From ATX-6F1 sp943369485 (lineage in GTDB: Bacteria > Cyanobacteriota > Cyanobacteriia > PCC-6307 > Cyanobiaceae), in contig CALRNH020000004.1 of the NCBI GenBank assembly GCA_943369485.1, positions 62,001 to 126,000 on the forward strand: 64,000 nucleotides of DNA, written 5' to 3'. Under the pieces are notes generated by a model that saw only the letters and a program-made list of their open reading frames with translations, had not been told where the DNA came from and ran no database searches. Below, piece by piece: positions 42,595-51,512 of the stretch (position 1 is its first letter; every line of letters starts with the position of its first letter). Made by a program: the position numbers and the translations under genes.

Positions 42595-44640
42595 TCAGCT
42601 CACGGCGGCGACCGCCTCACCGCTCGTGGACGCGCCGGATACAACCTCCCCTGAGGCGTCGCTGGCCTCGACGATGCGACGGAACTCATCGCCATCGAGC
42701 GTTTCCTGCTCGATCAACCGCTCCACCAGGGCATCCATGAGCTCCCGCCGGGGTTCGAGCATCGCCACGGCCTGATCGAGGGCCTGCTGGGCCAGGGCGC
42801 GCACCTGGGCGTCAATCTGGCGCCCGGTGCTGTCGGCGTAGTGGGGACGGGACTGCAGCAGATCGCGGCCGATGAAGATCTCACCACCGCCTCCTTCAAG
42901 GGCCACAGGGCCGAGGCTGGAGAACCCATAGCGGGTGACCATCTCCCGGCAGATGCGGGTGACCATCAGCAGGTCCCCGGAGGCCCCCTGGGTGACCTCG
43001 CTGGGACCGAACACCACCAGCTCCGCCGCCCGTCCGCCCATGGCCACCACCAGCCGGGCCTGGAGGTAGGCGCGGCTGATCAGACCGGAATCGAGGATCT
43101 CCTCATCGGGGGTGGTGCGGGCAAAGCCCCCCACTCCGCCGGCCCGTGGCAGCAGGGTCACCTTGTCGAGCTTGTCGGCGTGGGGAACCAGAGAGGTGAG
43201 CAGGGCGTGGCCCACCTCGTGATAGGCGATCAGACGCTTTTTCGCGCTGTCCTGCAGGGGCGCCACGGTCAGGCCCATGGTGATCCGCTCGAGGGCGTCA
43301 TTGAGGGCCCCGTCGTCGATGCAGCTCTTGTGGCGGCGGGCGGTGAGGATGGCCGCCTCGTTGAGCAGATTGGAGAGATCGGCGCCGGAGAAGCCCGGGG
43401 TGCGCACGGCCCAGCGAGCCAACGAAACCTCCGGGTCGAGGGGGCGGGTGCGGGCGTGCACGGCCAGGATCGCCTCACGGCCGACGCGGTCGGGCAGGTC
43501 GACGCTGATCTGCCGATCGAAGCGGCCAGGACGGATCAGGGCGGAATCCAGCACATCGGGGCGGTTGGTGGCCGCCAGCAGGATCACGCCCGAGTTTTCT
43601 TCGAAGCCATCCATCTCGGTGAGCAGCTGGTTGAGGGTCTGTTCCCGCTCGTCGTTGCCGCCGCCGATGCCGGCTCCCCGTTGGCGCCCCACGGCGTCGA
43701 TCTCATCAATGAAGATGATGCAGGGCGCCTTTTCCTTGGCCTTGCGGAACAGGTCGCGCACGCGGCTGGCCCCCACGCCAACGAACAGCTCGACAAATTC
43801 CGAGGCGGCCATCGAGAAGAAAGGCACCCCAGCCTCTCCGGCGATCGCCCGGGCCAGCAGGGTCTTGCCTGTGCCCGGAGGTCCAACCAGCAGAACACCC
43901 TTGGGGATCTTGGCGCCGATGGAGGTGAAGCGTTCAGGCTCCTTGAGGAAGGTCACCACCTCCTGCAGCTCCGCCTTCGCCTCGTTGATCCCGGCGACGT
44001 CCTCAAAGCGGATGCTGACGGTGCCCTCGGGCTGCATCCGGGGCTGGCTGCGGGCGAAGCCCATGGCCTTGTTGGCCACCTGGGCGGAGCGGCGGATCAG
44101 CAGGGTGAGCCCTCCGATCAGCAGGGCCACCAGCAGCAGGTTGGCCACCAGGCCAGCGGTGGCCTCGTCCTGGCGGTCGTCGCGAACCGTGAGCGGCACG
44201 CGGGTTTCCTGGGAGGTGCGGAGAAGTTGCTGGTCATTGGCGAACACCGCCACCTGGGCGGTGCTGCCGTCCTTGAAACTCACCTGCACCTCGCGCTGGC
44301 GCACCGAGAGTTCCAGGCTCTTGACGTTGCCCGCCTTCATCTCTCTGAGAAGCTGGCTGTAGCTGGGGCCAGGGGCGGTTCTGAGGCCCAGATCCTGGAG
44401 CAGGGAGGAATGGGTGTTGGGGCGAATCGGCGCTGCCGGGCTGCTGGACGCCGCAGGTGCGCCCGGCGGAGTCGCCTCGGGGGACGTCTTTGCTGCTTGG
44501 GGCGTGGCGACTTGGGGCGCGCTCTTGGGGGCGGTGACCTGCGGCTCAGCCGCCATCGCCTGGACCCCGGGGGCTGCGAGGGTGTCGACTGGTGCGGCCC
44601 CGAGGGCCGCGGATGCAGCCGGAGGAAGGCTTGTGCTCAC
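42595..44640 (-). CDS. ftsH: ATP-dependent zinc metalloprotease FtsH
   Basis: 681 aa from GTG at 44640. The AAA domain has VLLVGPPGTGKTLLARA (Walker A), CIIFIDEID (Walker B), NRPDVLDSALIRPGRFD (SRH). The peptidase domain has AYHEVGHALL (HExxH zinc site). Residues 2-75 are unusually Pro/Ala-rich and only one membrane helix (164-183, LVANLLLVALLIGGLTLLI) is clear; typical FtsH has two. An upstream in-frame ATG at 44775 would add a short hydrophobic tip but runs antisense to rpmF. Likely thylakoid or plasma-membrane quality control. Confidence 0.93.
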   Translation of the reverse strand: MSTSLPPAASAALGAAPVDTLAAPGVQAMAAEPQVTAPKSAPQVATPQAAKTSPEATPPGAPAASSSPAAPIRPNTHSSLLQDLGLRTAPGPSYSQLLREMKAGNVKSLELSVRQREVQVSFKDGSTAQVAVFANDQQLLRTSQETRVPLTVRDDRQDEATAGLVANLLLVALLIGGLTLLIRRSAQVANKAMGFARSQPRMQPEGTVSIRFEDVAGINEAKAELQEVVTFLKEPERFTSIGAKIPKGVLLVGPPGTGKTLLARAIAGEAGVPFFSMAASEFVELFVGVGASRVRDLFRKAKEKAPCIIFIDEIDAVGRQRGAGIGGGNDEREQTLNQLLTEMDGFEENSGVILLAATNRPDVLDSALIRPGRFDRQISVDLPDRVGREAILAVHARTRPLDPEVSLARWAVRTPGFSGADLSNLLNEAAILTARRHKSCIDDGALNDALERITMGLTVAPLQDSAKKRLIAYHEVGHALLTSLVPHADKLDKVTLLPRAGGVGGFARTTPDEEILDSGLISRAYLQARLVVAMGGRAAELVVFGPSEVTQGASGDLLMVTRICREMVTRYGFSSLGPVALEGGGGEIFIGRDLLQSRPHYADSTGRQIDAQVRALAQQALDQAVAMLEPRRELMDALVERLIEQETLDGDEFRRIVEASDASGEVVSGASTSGEAVAAVS

Positions 44641-44724
44641 TGGGCTCGACCACTCCCAAGAGCTTAGCGATTTGACGAATGGCAGGGCCGCAGCGCAGGA
44701 TCGTTGTTTGGCAGAGCGACGGGG

Positions 44725-44904
44725 ATGGCTGTTCCCAAGAAGAAAACCTCCAAGGGCAAGCGTAATCAGCGCCATGCCCACTGGAAGGCCAAGGCCGGCG
44801 TGGCCGCCCAGAAGGCCCTCTCAATCGGCAAGTCCGTGTTGAGCGGCCGGGCCCAGGGCTTCATTTACCCGATCGCAGACGAAGACGAGTCGAGCGAAAG
44901 CTGA
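44725..44904 (+). CDS. rpmF: 50S ribosomal protein L32
   Basis: 59 aa. AVPKKKTSKGKRNQRHAHWKA is the L32 signature; the acidic C-terminal DEDESSES is an extension seen in picocyanobacteria. ATG at 44725; the in-frame opening at 44704 is an unneeded leader. Divergent from ftsH. Its last 40 bases overlap the end of the glycerate kinase gene antisense. Confidence 0.95.
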   Translation: MAVPKKKTSKGKRNQRHAHWKAKAGVAAQKALSIGKSVLSGRAQGFIYPIADEDESSES

Positions 44905-45890
44905 GCAAGGGCGGTGGGCACTTCAGCTCCCGTGCCGCTCCAGAGGCAGTGGCGCCGGCGATCGAGCAGGGCCACACCCTCGGCCGTCGTCAGCATTGCG
45001 TCCTGGTAGAGCCGTGGAGGCAACGATGCCAGGCTGGCGCGCACCAACCCCAGCACCGCCGTTGCCGTGAGCCCCGAGCCTGGGCTGCGCCGTTGTTGTC
45101 GCGCTTCGGCTTCCAGGCGCCAGCGGTTGGGCCACTGCCAGCGGCTCGGTCGCAGGATCCAGAGGGCATCGAGTTGCTCCCACAGGGCCCCATAGGACTC
45201 CAGGGCGTGGTTCCAGTGGGGCAGCCAGGCGACTTCCTCCGTTGTCAGCCCCAGGCCGTTGGCGCCCCCGTGGGCCGCGATCCGGTCCTGCAGCTCCCCG
45301 GCGGCCATGGGCCGGCAGCCCAGCAGCCAGCCCTCCAGCAGCACAGCATCGGCCCGTTGCTCAGCCCAGCCGCTGCGGTCCCCGTCACCTCCCCGCAGGG
45401 TCTTGTCGAAGCGGGGCAGGCGCAGCACCCCCCCCTGGCGCCAGTGCTCGAGGGCCGACGCCAGCTCTCCGCTCCCGTGGCTGCCGGGGGGCACCCGCAA
45501 CACCCCGAAGGGGTTGCCCGCCAGCACCCGTTGTCGCTGCTCCCAGGGCAGGTAGGCGTCGTCGATCGAGGCGGTGGCCAGGGTCAGGCCAGCCTGGGCG
45601 GCCAACGCCCGCAGCACCCGCGCCAGGGTGGACTTGCCCGCCCCCACTGGGCCGTTGAGTCCGATCAGCACCGGCTTGCCGGCGCCCATTCGTTGCTCCA
45701 GCGCCGTCAACAGCGGCAGCCACAGGCCCCAGATCAGGCTGGGGTGGGCGCGTTCCAGGGCCCCGTGGAGATCGGGATCCCCGCTGCGTAAGGCCTCGCC
45801 TGAAGCGGCTTCGAGCCGCTGTTGCCCCTGGAGCCGCCAACGCTCGGGATCGCCTACACCGCAGGCCGCCAACAGGGCCGCGCTGGTCAC
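44865..45890 (-). CDS. glyK: D-glycerate 3-kinase
   Basis: Last step of photorespiration: glycerate plus ATP to 3-phosphoglycerate. 341 aa. P-loop LIGLNGPVGAGKSTLARVL, then ATASIDDAYLPWEQR, PPGSHGSGELASALEHWR, RLPRFDKTLRGGDGDRSGW and AVLLEGWLLGCRPM, which are diagnostic for the plant/cyanobacterial glycerate kinase. GTG at 45890 overlaps the DUF565 stop (GTGA); the frame extending to 46334 is a shadow. Confidence 0.92.
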   Translation of the reverse strand: MTSAALLAACGVGDPERWRLQGQQRLEAASGEALRSGDPDLHGALERAHPSLIWGLWLPLLTALEQRMGAGKPVLIGLNGPVGAGKSTLARVLRALAAQAGLTLATASIDDAYLPWEQRQRVLAGNPFGVLRVPPGSHGSGELASALEHWRQGGVLRLPRFDKTLRGGDGDRSGWAEQRADAVLLEGWLLGCRPMAAGELQDRIAAHGGANGLGLTTEEVAWLPHWNHALESYGALWEQLDALWILRPSRWQWPNRWRLEAEARQQRRSPGSGLTATAVLGLVRASLASLPPRLYQDAMLTTAEGVALLDRRRHCLWSGTGAEVPTALAQLSLDSSSSAIG

Positions 45891-46231
45891 GAACCGACCT
45901 TGAAGGCTTCCAGAACGACGGCGTAGACCAGGCCGATGCGCAGGTTGTCGCAGAGCACCCAGCCCAGGCCGGGGTCGCCTTTGAGCCAGCGGCTGCGCAC
46001 CCGAACCACCACTTCGATCAGCACCACCATCCCCAGCACCACCAGAGGCCGCTGGCCGAGGCTCTGCAGGTAATAAGCGGTGAGGTTGCTGCCGCCATAG
46101 AAGCCCAGCAGCAGGGCCAGGATCGCCAGGCTTCGCACACGCCAGCTGCCCGAGAGGCTGCCAAACACAAGCTTTGCCAGCCGCTCCTGGACCCGGCTGA
46201 AGCGGGTGGGTTCCACCGGAAGCCGGGTCAT
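45887..46231 (-). CDS. DUF565/Ycf20-like membrane protein
   Basis: 114 aa. RFSRVQERLAKLVFG, then two hydrophobic helices (SLAILALLLGFYGGSNL, RPLVVLGMVVLIEVVVRV) and WLCDNLRIGLVYAVVLEAFK-like tail. Ycf20 proteins are plastid/cyanobacterial and linked to photoprotection in algae. ATG at 46231 overlaps the HAD stop (ATGA). Confidence 0.85.
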   Translation of the reverse strand: MTRLPVEPTRFSRVQERLAKLVFGSLSGSWRVRSLAILALLLGFYGGSNLTAYYLQSLGQRPLVVLGMVVLIEVVVRVRSRWLKGDPGLGWVLCDNLRIGLVYAVVLEAFKVGS

Positions 46232-47031
46232 GGCCTGGGCACCAGCTGCTCCAGCCAGGAGAGCGTAACCAACCCTCCTGGGCAAGCTGGACCGCGGCGC
46301 ACGTTGGCCAGGTTGCCGGGATCCCCCAGTCCATCCACCACCGCCACGGTGGTCGACACGGCTGCGGCGGCGAAGGCCGCGATCGGCTCTTCAGCGCTGT
46401 CCCGTCCCAGGGTGATCAGGCAACTCAGGCCCGCCGCGCTCGCCGCGCCCAGGCCATTGAGCGAATCCTCGATCGCCAGCACCCCTTGGCCGCCTGATCC
46501 CAGCGCGCCCAGGGCCAGCCGGTAGGCCTCCGGGTCCGGTTTCTTGCGCTGGACGTCCTCGCCGCAGATCCAGAAGCTCAGCGCCCCGGCCAGGTCACCG
46601 AGCAGGTGCTGCGCGAGGGTCTGCACCGAGCCCCTGCCACTGGTGGTGACGATGCCCTGGCCCAGGCCGGCCGCCGCTGCCGCCGTCATCAGTCGCCGCA
46701 CCCCAGGGCGAAGCTGCAGTTCACCGGCTTCCACCAGGGCGCGGTAGTGCTCCTGCTTGCGCCTCACCAGATCCTCCAGCCGGGCCGGCTCCGGCGCGCG
46801 CCCCTCCAGCTGCTCCAGGAAACCCGCCAGCCGTTCGCGGCCGCCGCTCACCTTCAGCAGGCGCCGGTAGGTGGGCTCGTCCCATTGCCACGGCAGGCCG
46901 GTGTCAGCCATCGCCCGGTTGAAGGCCAGCCGGTGGGCCCCCTGCTCGGTTTCCGCCAGGGTGCCGTCCACATCCCAGAGCAGCGCCCTCAGCGAACACC
47001 CCGGGGAACACTCAGGGGATGAAACCTGCAT
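46228..47031 (-). CDS. HAD-IA (CbbY-like) phosphatase
   Basis: 267 aa. LLWDVDGTLAETEQ (motif I), IVTTSGRGSV (II), EDVQRKKPDPEAY (III) and AIEDSLNGLGAA (IV) are all present. CbbY-type enzymes remove phosphate from xylulose bisphosphate or similar misfire products of RuBisCO; this role fits the photorespiratory context but is inferred. ATG at 47031 faces the recJ start. First gene of a three-gene overlapping run. Confidence 0.92.
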   Translation of the reverse strand: MQVSSPECSPGCSLRALLWDVDGTLAETEQGAHRLAFNRAMADTGLPWQWDEPTYRRLLKVSGGRERLAGFLEQLEGRAPEPARLEDLVRRKQEHYRALVEAGELQLRPGVRRLMTAAAAAGLGQGIVTTSGRGSVQTLAQHLLGDLAGALSFWICGEDVQRKKPDPEAYRLALGALGSGGQGVLAIEDSLNGLGAASAAGLSCLITLGRDSAEEPIAAFAAAAVSTTVAVVDGLGDPGNLANVRRGPACPGGLVTLSWLEQLVPRP

Positions 47032-47051
47032 CGGCGCAGGCTAGGAGGTGC

Positions 47052-49016
47052 ATGGGATCCGAACGCCACGCAGAATGCGGCAGCCCCAGCGCCCCGCCGT
47101 TGCTCCCCTCCTTTCCCGAGCAACGCTGGCACCTGCCTGTGCCCCTTGAGGGCCTTCGCTCCGCCGGGCCAAACGACCAGGCCGATCTAGGCGGCCTGGA
47201 GTCGTTCGCCCTTCCCGATGAACTGCTGGCGGTGCTGCGGCGCCGGGGGTTCGTCGATGCCACGGCGATCGCGGCCCTGCTGGACCCGCCCGCGGCCCCT
47301 GACCCTGAGCTTCATTTCGTCGATCTGAGCAAGGCGGTGGCCCGCCTGCAAACGAGCTGCGCGGGTGGTGAGGCGGTCGCGATCTGCGGCGACTACGACG
47401 CCGATGGCATGACCAGCACGGCGCTGCTGGTTGGCGTGCTGCAACGGCTGGGGGCGCGGCCGGTGGCGGCGATCCCCAGCCGCCAGGACGATGGCTACGG
47501 CCTCAACGCGCCGATGGTCGAGCGCCTGGAGGCGGACGGGGTGCGTCTGCTGGTGACCGTGGACAACGGCATCTCCGCCCGCGAGGCCCTGGAGCGGGCC
47601 CGGGACCTGGGGGTGGAGGTGATCCTCACGGACCACCACAGCCTGCCGGTGGAGCACCCGCCCTACCTGGCTCTGCTGCACCCGGCCTGCACCCCTGAAG
47701 GCTCCCCCTACCGAGGACTGGCCGGGGTGGGCCTGGCCTACGTGCTCGCCCAGGCCCTCTGCCGGCAGCTCAGGCGCGCCGATGCCCTGGCGGTGGCCCT
47801 TGATCTGTTCTGCATCGGCACCGTGGCTGACATGGCCCCCCTGCTGGGGGTCAACCGCCGTTGGCTGATGGATGGGTTGCCCCGGCTTGGGGCGAGCGGT
47901 CTGCCCGGCCTCCAGGCCCTCGCCCGGGTGGCGGGCCTCGAAGAGGGGCCGATGGATGCCACCACCATCGGTTTCCAGCTGGCGCCGCGCATCAACGCCG
48001 TGGGCCGCCTGGGGGATCCGCGGCTGGTGGTGGAACTGCTGACCACCGGCGAGCCTGAGCGGGCCCTGGAACTGGCCCGGGAGTGCGAGGCCCTCAACCG
48101 CCAGCGGAAGGAACTCTGTGAAGCGATCGAGGCAGAGGCTGTGGCCCTGGTGGAGGCCGATGGCCCCCGGCGTCCGGCCTTCCTGCTGCTGGCCCAGGGG
48201 CATTGGCACCACGGGGTGATCGGGATCGTGGCGGCCCGGCTCGTGGAGCGTTTCGGCCGGCCGGTGGCGCTGCTGTCGAGTGAGGGCAATGGCAGGCTGC
48301 GCTCGTCTGTGCGCTCGCCCAAGGGTTTCGCCGTCGATCAGGCCCTGCAGCAGTGCGCCGACCTGCTGGAGCGCTTTGGGGGGCATCCCGCCGCCGGGGG
48401 CTTCACGGTGCGGGCCGAGCAGGTGGCGGCCCTGCAAGAGCGCCTCGAGGGGCTGGCCCAGATCTGGCTGGCGGAGCGGGGTGAGGCCTTGCCTCTCGAG
48501 CCAGAGGCGCACCTGGCCCTGGGGCGCATTGACCGGGCGTTCTGGCAGCAGCTGCGGCGGCTGGAGCCCTTCGGAATCGGCCTGGCGGCACCCCTGTTCT
48601 GGTGTGCCCGCTGCCGCGTGCTGGAGCAACGGCTGCTGCGGGGCGGCCATCTGCAACTCACCCTGGAGCACGGGGAGAGCCGGTTGCGGGCGATCGCCTG
48701 GCGCTGGCAGGGCCAGGGCCCCTTGCCCGAGCAGGTGGATGTGGCCTTCCGGCTGCGGCTCGACCGCTGGCAGGGACAGGAGCGCTTGCAGCTGGAGCTG
48801 GCCGGGGTGCGCTGCAGCGGCGGGGGCGAGGTGCTGCTGCTGCGCCGGGAGCGCAGCTACTGGTGCCGGCGCCAGGGGGAGGACCTGCTGATCCGCAATG
48901 CCGCCGGTGAGGAAGTGCAGGCCGCCCTTGGTCCTTTGGGGGAGGCCGGCGCTCAGCACCCGTACATCCGCTCCCTCCTGCAGGAGGCCGCCGTGGCGTT
49001 GGGTCTGGTGGCCTGA
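47052..49016 (+). CDS. recJ: Single-strand DNA exonuclease RecJ
   Basis: 654 aa, 5'-3' exonuclease in recombination and repair. The DHH domain has ICGDYDADGMTSTALLV, VTVDNGISAREAL and ILTDHHSLPVEHPPYLALLHP; DHHA1 follows with HGVIGIVAARLVERFGRPV and SVRSPKGFAVDQAL, and FGGHPAAGGF. An OB-like C-terminal domain ends it. ATG at 47052 has AGGAGG upstream (short spacing); ATG at 47019 would overlap the divergent HAD start. Confidence 0.95.
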   Translation: MGSERHAECGSPSAPPLLPSFPEQRWHLPVPLEGLRSAGPNDQADLGGLESFALPDELLAVLRRRGFVDATAIAALLDPPAAPDPELHFVDLSKAVARLQTSCAGGEAVAICGDYDADGMTSTALLVGVLQRLGARPVAAIPSRQDDGYGLNAPMVERLEADGVRLLVTVDNGISAREALERARDLGVEVILTDHHSLPVEHPPYLALLHPACTPEGSPYRGLAGVGLAYVLAQALCRQLRRADALAVALDLFCIGTVADMAPLLGVNRRWLMDGLPRLGASGLPGLQALARVAGLEEGPMDATTIGFQLAPRINAVGRLGDPRLVVELLTTGEPERALELARECEALNRQRKELCEAIEAEAVALVEADGPRRPAFLLLAQGHWHHGVIGIVAARLVERFGRPVALLSSEGNGRLRSSVRSPKGFAVDQALQQCADLLERFGGHPAAGGFTVRAEQVAALQERLEGLAQIWLAERGEALPLEPEAHLALGRIDRAFWQQLRRLEPFGIGLAAPLFWCARCRVLEQRLLRGGHLQLTLEHGESRLRAIAWRWQGQGPLPEQVDVAFRLRLDRWQGQERLQLELAGVRCSGGGEVLLLRRERSYWCRRQGEDLLIRNAAGEEVQAALGPLGEAGAQHPYIRSLLQEAAVALGLVA

Positions 49017-49017
49017 G

Positions 49018-50334
49018 ATGGGGGCAGACCGGTTTCAACCGCCGCAGGTACCCCAGCTGCAGGCCCTGGCGCGAACACTGCTGCAACTGGCGCTTCTGGG
49101 GCTCGCGGTGGGGGCGGCCTGCTGGCCCCTGAACCTGATGGACAGGCTCCAGGCCCAGTGGCTGGGCCTGCTCCCGGCCTTCAGTGGCCAGGGCTGGACC
49201 ACGGCGGCTCTGCTGCTGGCGGCCTCGCCGCTGCTGGCGTTGCCACTGTTGCTGTGGCTGCAGGCGGATCGCTGGCACGACGGTGCCGGCTCCGGCATCC
49301 CCCAGACCATGGCCAGCCTGGAGAATGCCGCCGAGGCCGATGGCCTGATGGCTCCCCGGCCCACCCTGCAGCGGCTGGCGCTCTGGAGCGCGGCCACCCT
49401 TGCCCTGATGCCCCTGGGACGGGAAGGACCGGTGGTGCACGTGGGGGCTGCCGTGGCCCATGGGCTCAGGCGTCGCTGGCCTAGTCTGCTCAGGGACCTC
49501 CGGCCCCCTGACCTGATCGCCCTGGGTGCCGGCGCCGGTCTGGCAGGTGGCTTCAACACACCCCTGATGGGAGTTGTGTTCATGGCTGAGGAACTCACCC
49601 GGAGCTTCCAGCTTCAGTTGATCTGGCCCGCCCTGATCGTGTGCTCCAGTGCCGCTGCCCTGAGCCACCTGGGGGGCGAGCCGATGTTTGGGCTTGGGCT
49701 GCTGAGCGGCCCGATGTTTGAATCCGATCAGTTGGCCTGGGCCGTGCCCGTAGGGCTGCTGGGGGGCCTCTTGGGGGGCAGCTTCTCGCGCTTGCTGCTG
49801 CTGGTCAGCGCCAGGCTGCAGCCCCATCTGCGCCGGGGCCCACTCGGCTTCGGTCTTGTGCTGGGGGGAGTGCTGGCGGCCCTGGCCCTGGTGAGTGGCG
49901 GCCGCAGCGCTGGCGATGGCGAGCTGCTGATGAGTCAGCTGATCGAGGCCACGGGGGATCCGTTCACGCCGCTGGGCGGGCTGGGGGTTCTGCTGGCCAG
50001 GTTCGTTGGGCCGGTGCTGGCCCTTGGGTCTGGCCTCCCCGGGGGCCTGATCGATCCGGCCTTCAGCCTTGGAGCGGTGTTCGGGGTCGCTCTGCTGCAG
50101 CTGTTCGGTGCCGACGCGCACCTGGGCCTGGCCCTGGGCATGGCCGCCGGCCTGGCGGGCGCCACCCAGCTGCCGGTGATGACGATCGTGTTCGCGGTGC
50201 GTCTGGCGGGCGACCAGCAACTCCTACCCGGGCTGCTGTTGGCGGCCTCCCTGGCGGCCTACTCCGGCCGGATGGTGCTCGATCGTCCCATCTACCACGC
50301 CCTGGCGGAGCTTCAGAGGGCGCCGCGGCGGTAG
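49018..50334 (+). CDS. ClC-family chloride channel/antiporter
   Basis: 438 aa. About ten helices. HDGAGSGIPQTM (GSGxP), LMPLGREGPVVHVGAAVAH (the GREGP gate Glu), AGLAGGFNTPLMGVVFMAEE and LPGGLIDPAFSLGAVFG (GxFxP-like) are present. Mediates chloride or fluoride/H+ transport; type not resolvable. ATG at 49018 follows the recJ stop closely. Its 3' end overlaps psb30 antisense by 22 bases. Confidence 0.93.
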   Translation: MGADRFQPPQVPQLQALARTLLQLALLGLAVGAACWPLNLMDRLQAQWLGLLPAFSGQGWTTAALLLAASPLLALPLLLWLQADRWHDGAGSGIPQTMASLENAAEADGLMAPRPTLQRLALWSAATLALMPLGREGPVVHVGAAVAHGLRRRWPSLLRDLRPPDLIALGAGAGLAGGFNTPLMGVVFMAEELTRSFQLQLIWPALIVCSSAAALSHLGGEPMFGLGLLSGPMFESDQLAWAVPVGLLGGLLGGSFSRLLLLVSARLQPHLRRGPLGFGLVLGGVLAALALVSGGRSAGDGELLMSQLIEATGDPFTPLGGLGVLLARFVGPVLALGSGLPGGLIDPAFSLGAVFGVALLQLFGADAHLGLALGMAAGLAGATQLPVMTIVFAVRLAGDQQLLPGLLLAASLAAYSGRMVLDRPIYHALAELQRAPRR

Positions 50335-50420
50335 AAGAGGATGAAGACCACGGCGGGACCAGCCAGGGTGATCAGGGCCAGGGCGAGAAAGTTGGCGATC
50401 AGGTGGATGTCGATGCCCAT
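50313..50420 (-). CDS. psb30: Photosystem II protein Psb30 (Ycf12)
   Basis: 35 aa: one hydrophobic helix with ALALITLAGPAVVF and the diagnostic C-terminal FYRRGAL (compare IFLL..RRGNL in thermophilic Psb30). Sits at the PSII periphery near cytochrome b559. ATG at 50420. Tail-to-tail overlap with the ClC gene. Confidence 0.85.
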   Translation of the reverse strand: MGIDIHLIANFLALALITLAGPAVVFILFYRRGAL

Positions 50421-50597
50421 GGTTGCTCGGCTTGCGGTTGGACGACTTGCAGATGGTGGACGGGGATCAACTCCCCAGATCCTTCGCCTGGACGTGGACA
50501 TCACCTGCTGGGGTGCAGCCTACGGGGCGCCCCAGCCCAGCCGTGCTGCCCTGGCGGCCCACTGTGACGGCTTGTCACAGCTGCGGGGGCATCGGCC

Positions 50598-50954
50598 ATG
50601 AGCCGCCAGGAGCAATGGAGCTGCATCAGCGGCTGCGGCGCCTGCTGCAGGCTCGATCCCGAGGAGCGGGGCGAGGCTCTCGATGCCCTGGACCCTGAGC
50701 AGCGGGAGCGCTATCTGGCCATGGTGGGTCCGGATGGCTGGTGCCTCCACTACGACAGCGGTGGCCGCCGCTGCCGGATTTACGACGAGCGGCCGGAGTT
50801 CTGCCGGGTGAGGAATCTGGCCGGTCTGTTCGCTGTGGAGGAGGAGGCCGCCGATGGCTTCGCGATCGCCTGCTGCCGCCAGCAGATCCGCAGCGTCTAT
50901 GGAGGCCGTGACAAGGTGTATCGACGTTTCGAGCGGGCGATCCAGGGACGCTGA
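50598..50954 (+). CDS. YkgJ-family cysteine-cluster protein
   Basis: 118 aa with eight Cys: SCISGCGACCRLDP, GWCLHYDSGGRRCRIYDERP, FCRVRNL and ACCRQQ. The pattern fits the zinc- or iron-binding YkgJ (UPF0153) fold; function unknown. ATG at 50598. Its TGA overlaps the next ATG, so it is coupled to the UPF0016 pair. Confidence 0.88.
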   Translation: MSRQEQWSCISGCGACCRLDPEERGEALDALDPEQRERYLAMVGPDGWCLHYDSGGRRCRIYDERPEFCRVRNLAGLFAVEEEAADGFAIACCRQQIRSVYGGRDKVYRRFERAIQGR

Positions 50955-51448
50955 TGGTCGACGAGAACCCGCCCGCCAGTTCTGAGGCCGGTGCCGCCCC
51001 GCCAGCCGCGACACCAGCGGCTGCGGAGCCATCGGCCCCTGCTGAACCCTCCTTGGCCGCCCCGGCGCCCGGCCCAACTGACGTTGCCTCAACGCAAACC
51101 GGCACGACACAGATCGCCTCAACGCAGATCGCCACAACAGCCGACCAGGGAGCGGGACGTTGGGGCGCCGTGTTCCTCACCACCGCCACCACCGTGTTCC
51201 TGGCGGAGCTGGGCGACAAGACCCAGTTGGCCGCCCTGCTGCTCTCGGCCCAGTCGGGGCAGCCAGTGGTGGTGTTCATCGGCGCCGCCCTGGCCCTGAT
51301 CTGCTCCTCGTTGGTGGGAGTGGTGCTGGGCCGATGGCTGGCGGGCGTGATGCCGGCCCATCAGCTGGAACGTCTGGCGGGCATCTTGATGGTGGGCCTG
51401 GGGCTGTGGATCGGTCGCCAGGCCGCCCTTGGCTTGATGGCCCCCTGA
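50954..51448 (+). CDS. TMEM165/GDT1 (UPF0016) family Mn2+/Ca2+ exporter, first half-gene
   Basis: 164 aa. Residues 1-65 are an Ala/Pro/Thr-rich leader. Then three helices with the family motif FLAELGDKTQLAALLL and VGVVLGRWLAGVMP. Single ELGDKTQ repeat, so it must pair with another half to form a full transporter. ATG at 50954 overlaps the YkgJ stop. Confidence 0.88.
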   Translation: MVDENPPASSEAGAAPPAATPAAAEPSAPAEPSLAAPAPGPTDVASTQTGTTQIASTQIATTADQGAGRWGAVFLTTATTVFLAELGDKTQLAALLLSAQSGQPVVVFIGAALALICSSLVGVVLGRWLAGVMPAHQLERLAGILMVGLGLWIGRQAALGLMAP

Positions 51449-51512
51449 ACGTTCAGCCCACCCAGCCCAGCCCAGCCCCGGCGACCACGACCTGCCTGAG
51501 TTCACCACGGCG

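Noticed and set aside
45891..46334. Longer N-terminus for glycerate kinase
   Set aside because: The extension overlaps the DUF565 gene, is low-complexity, and GTG 45890 overlaps the upstream stop as expected for coupled genes.
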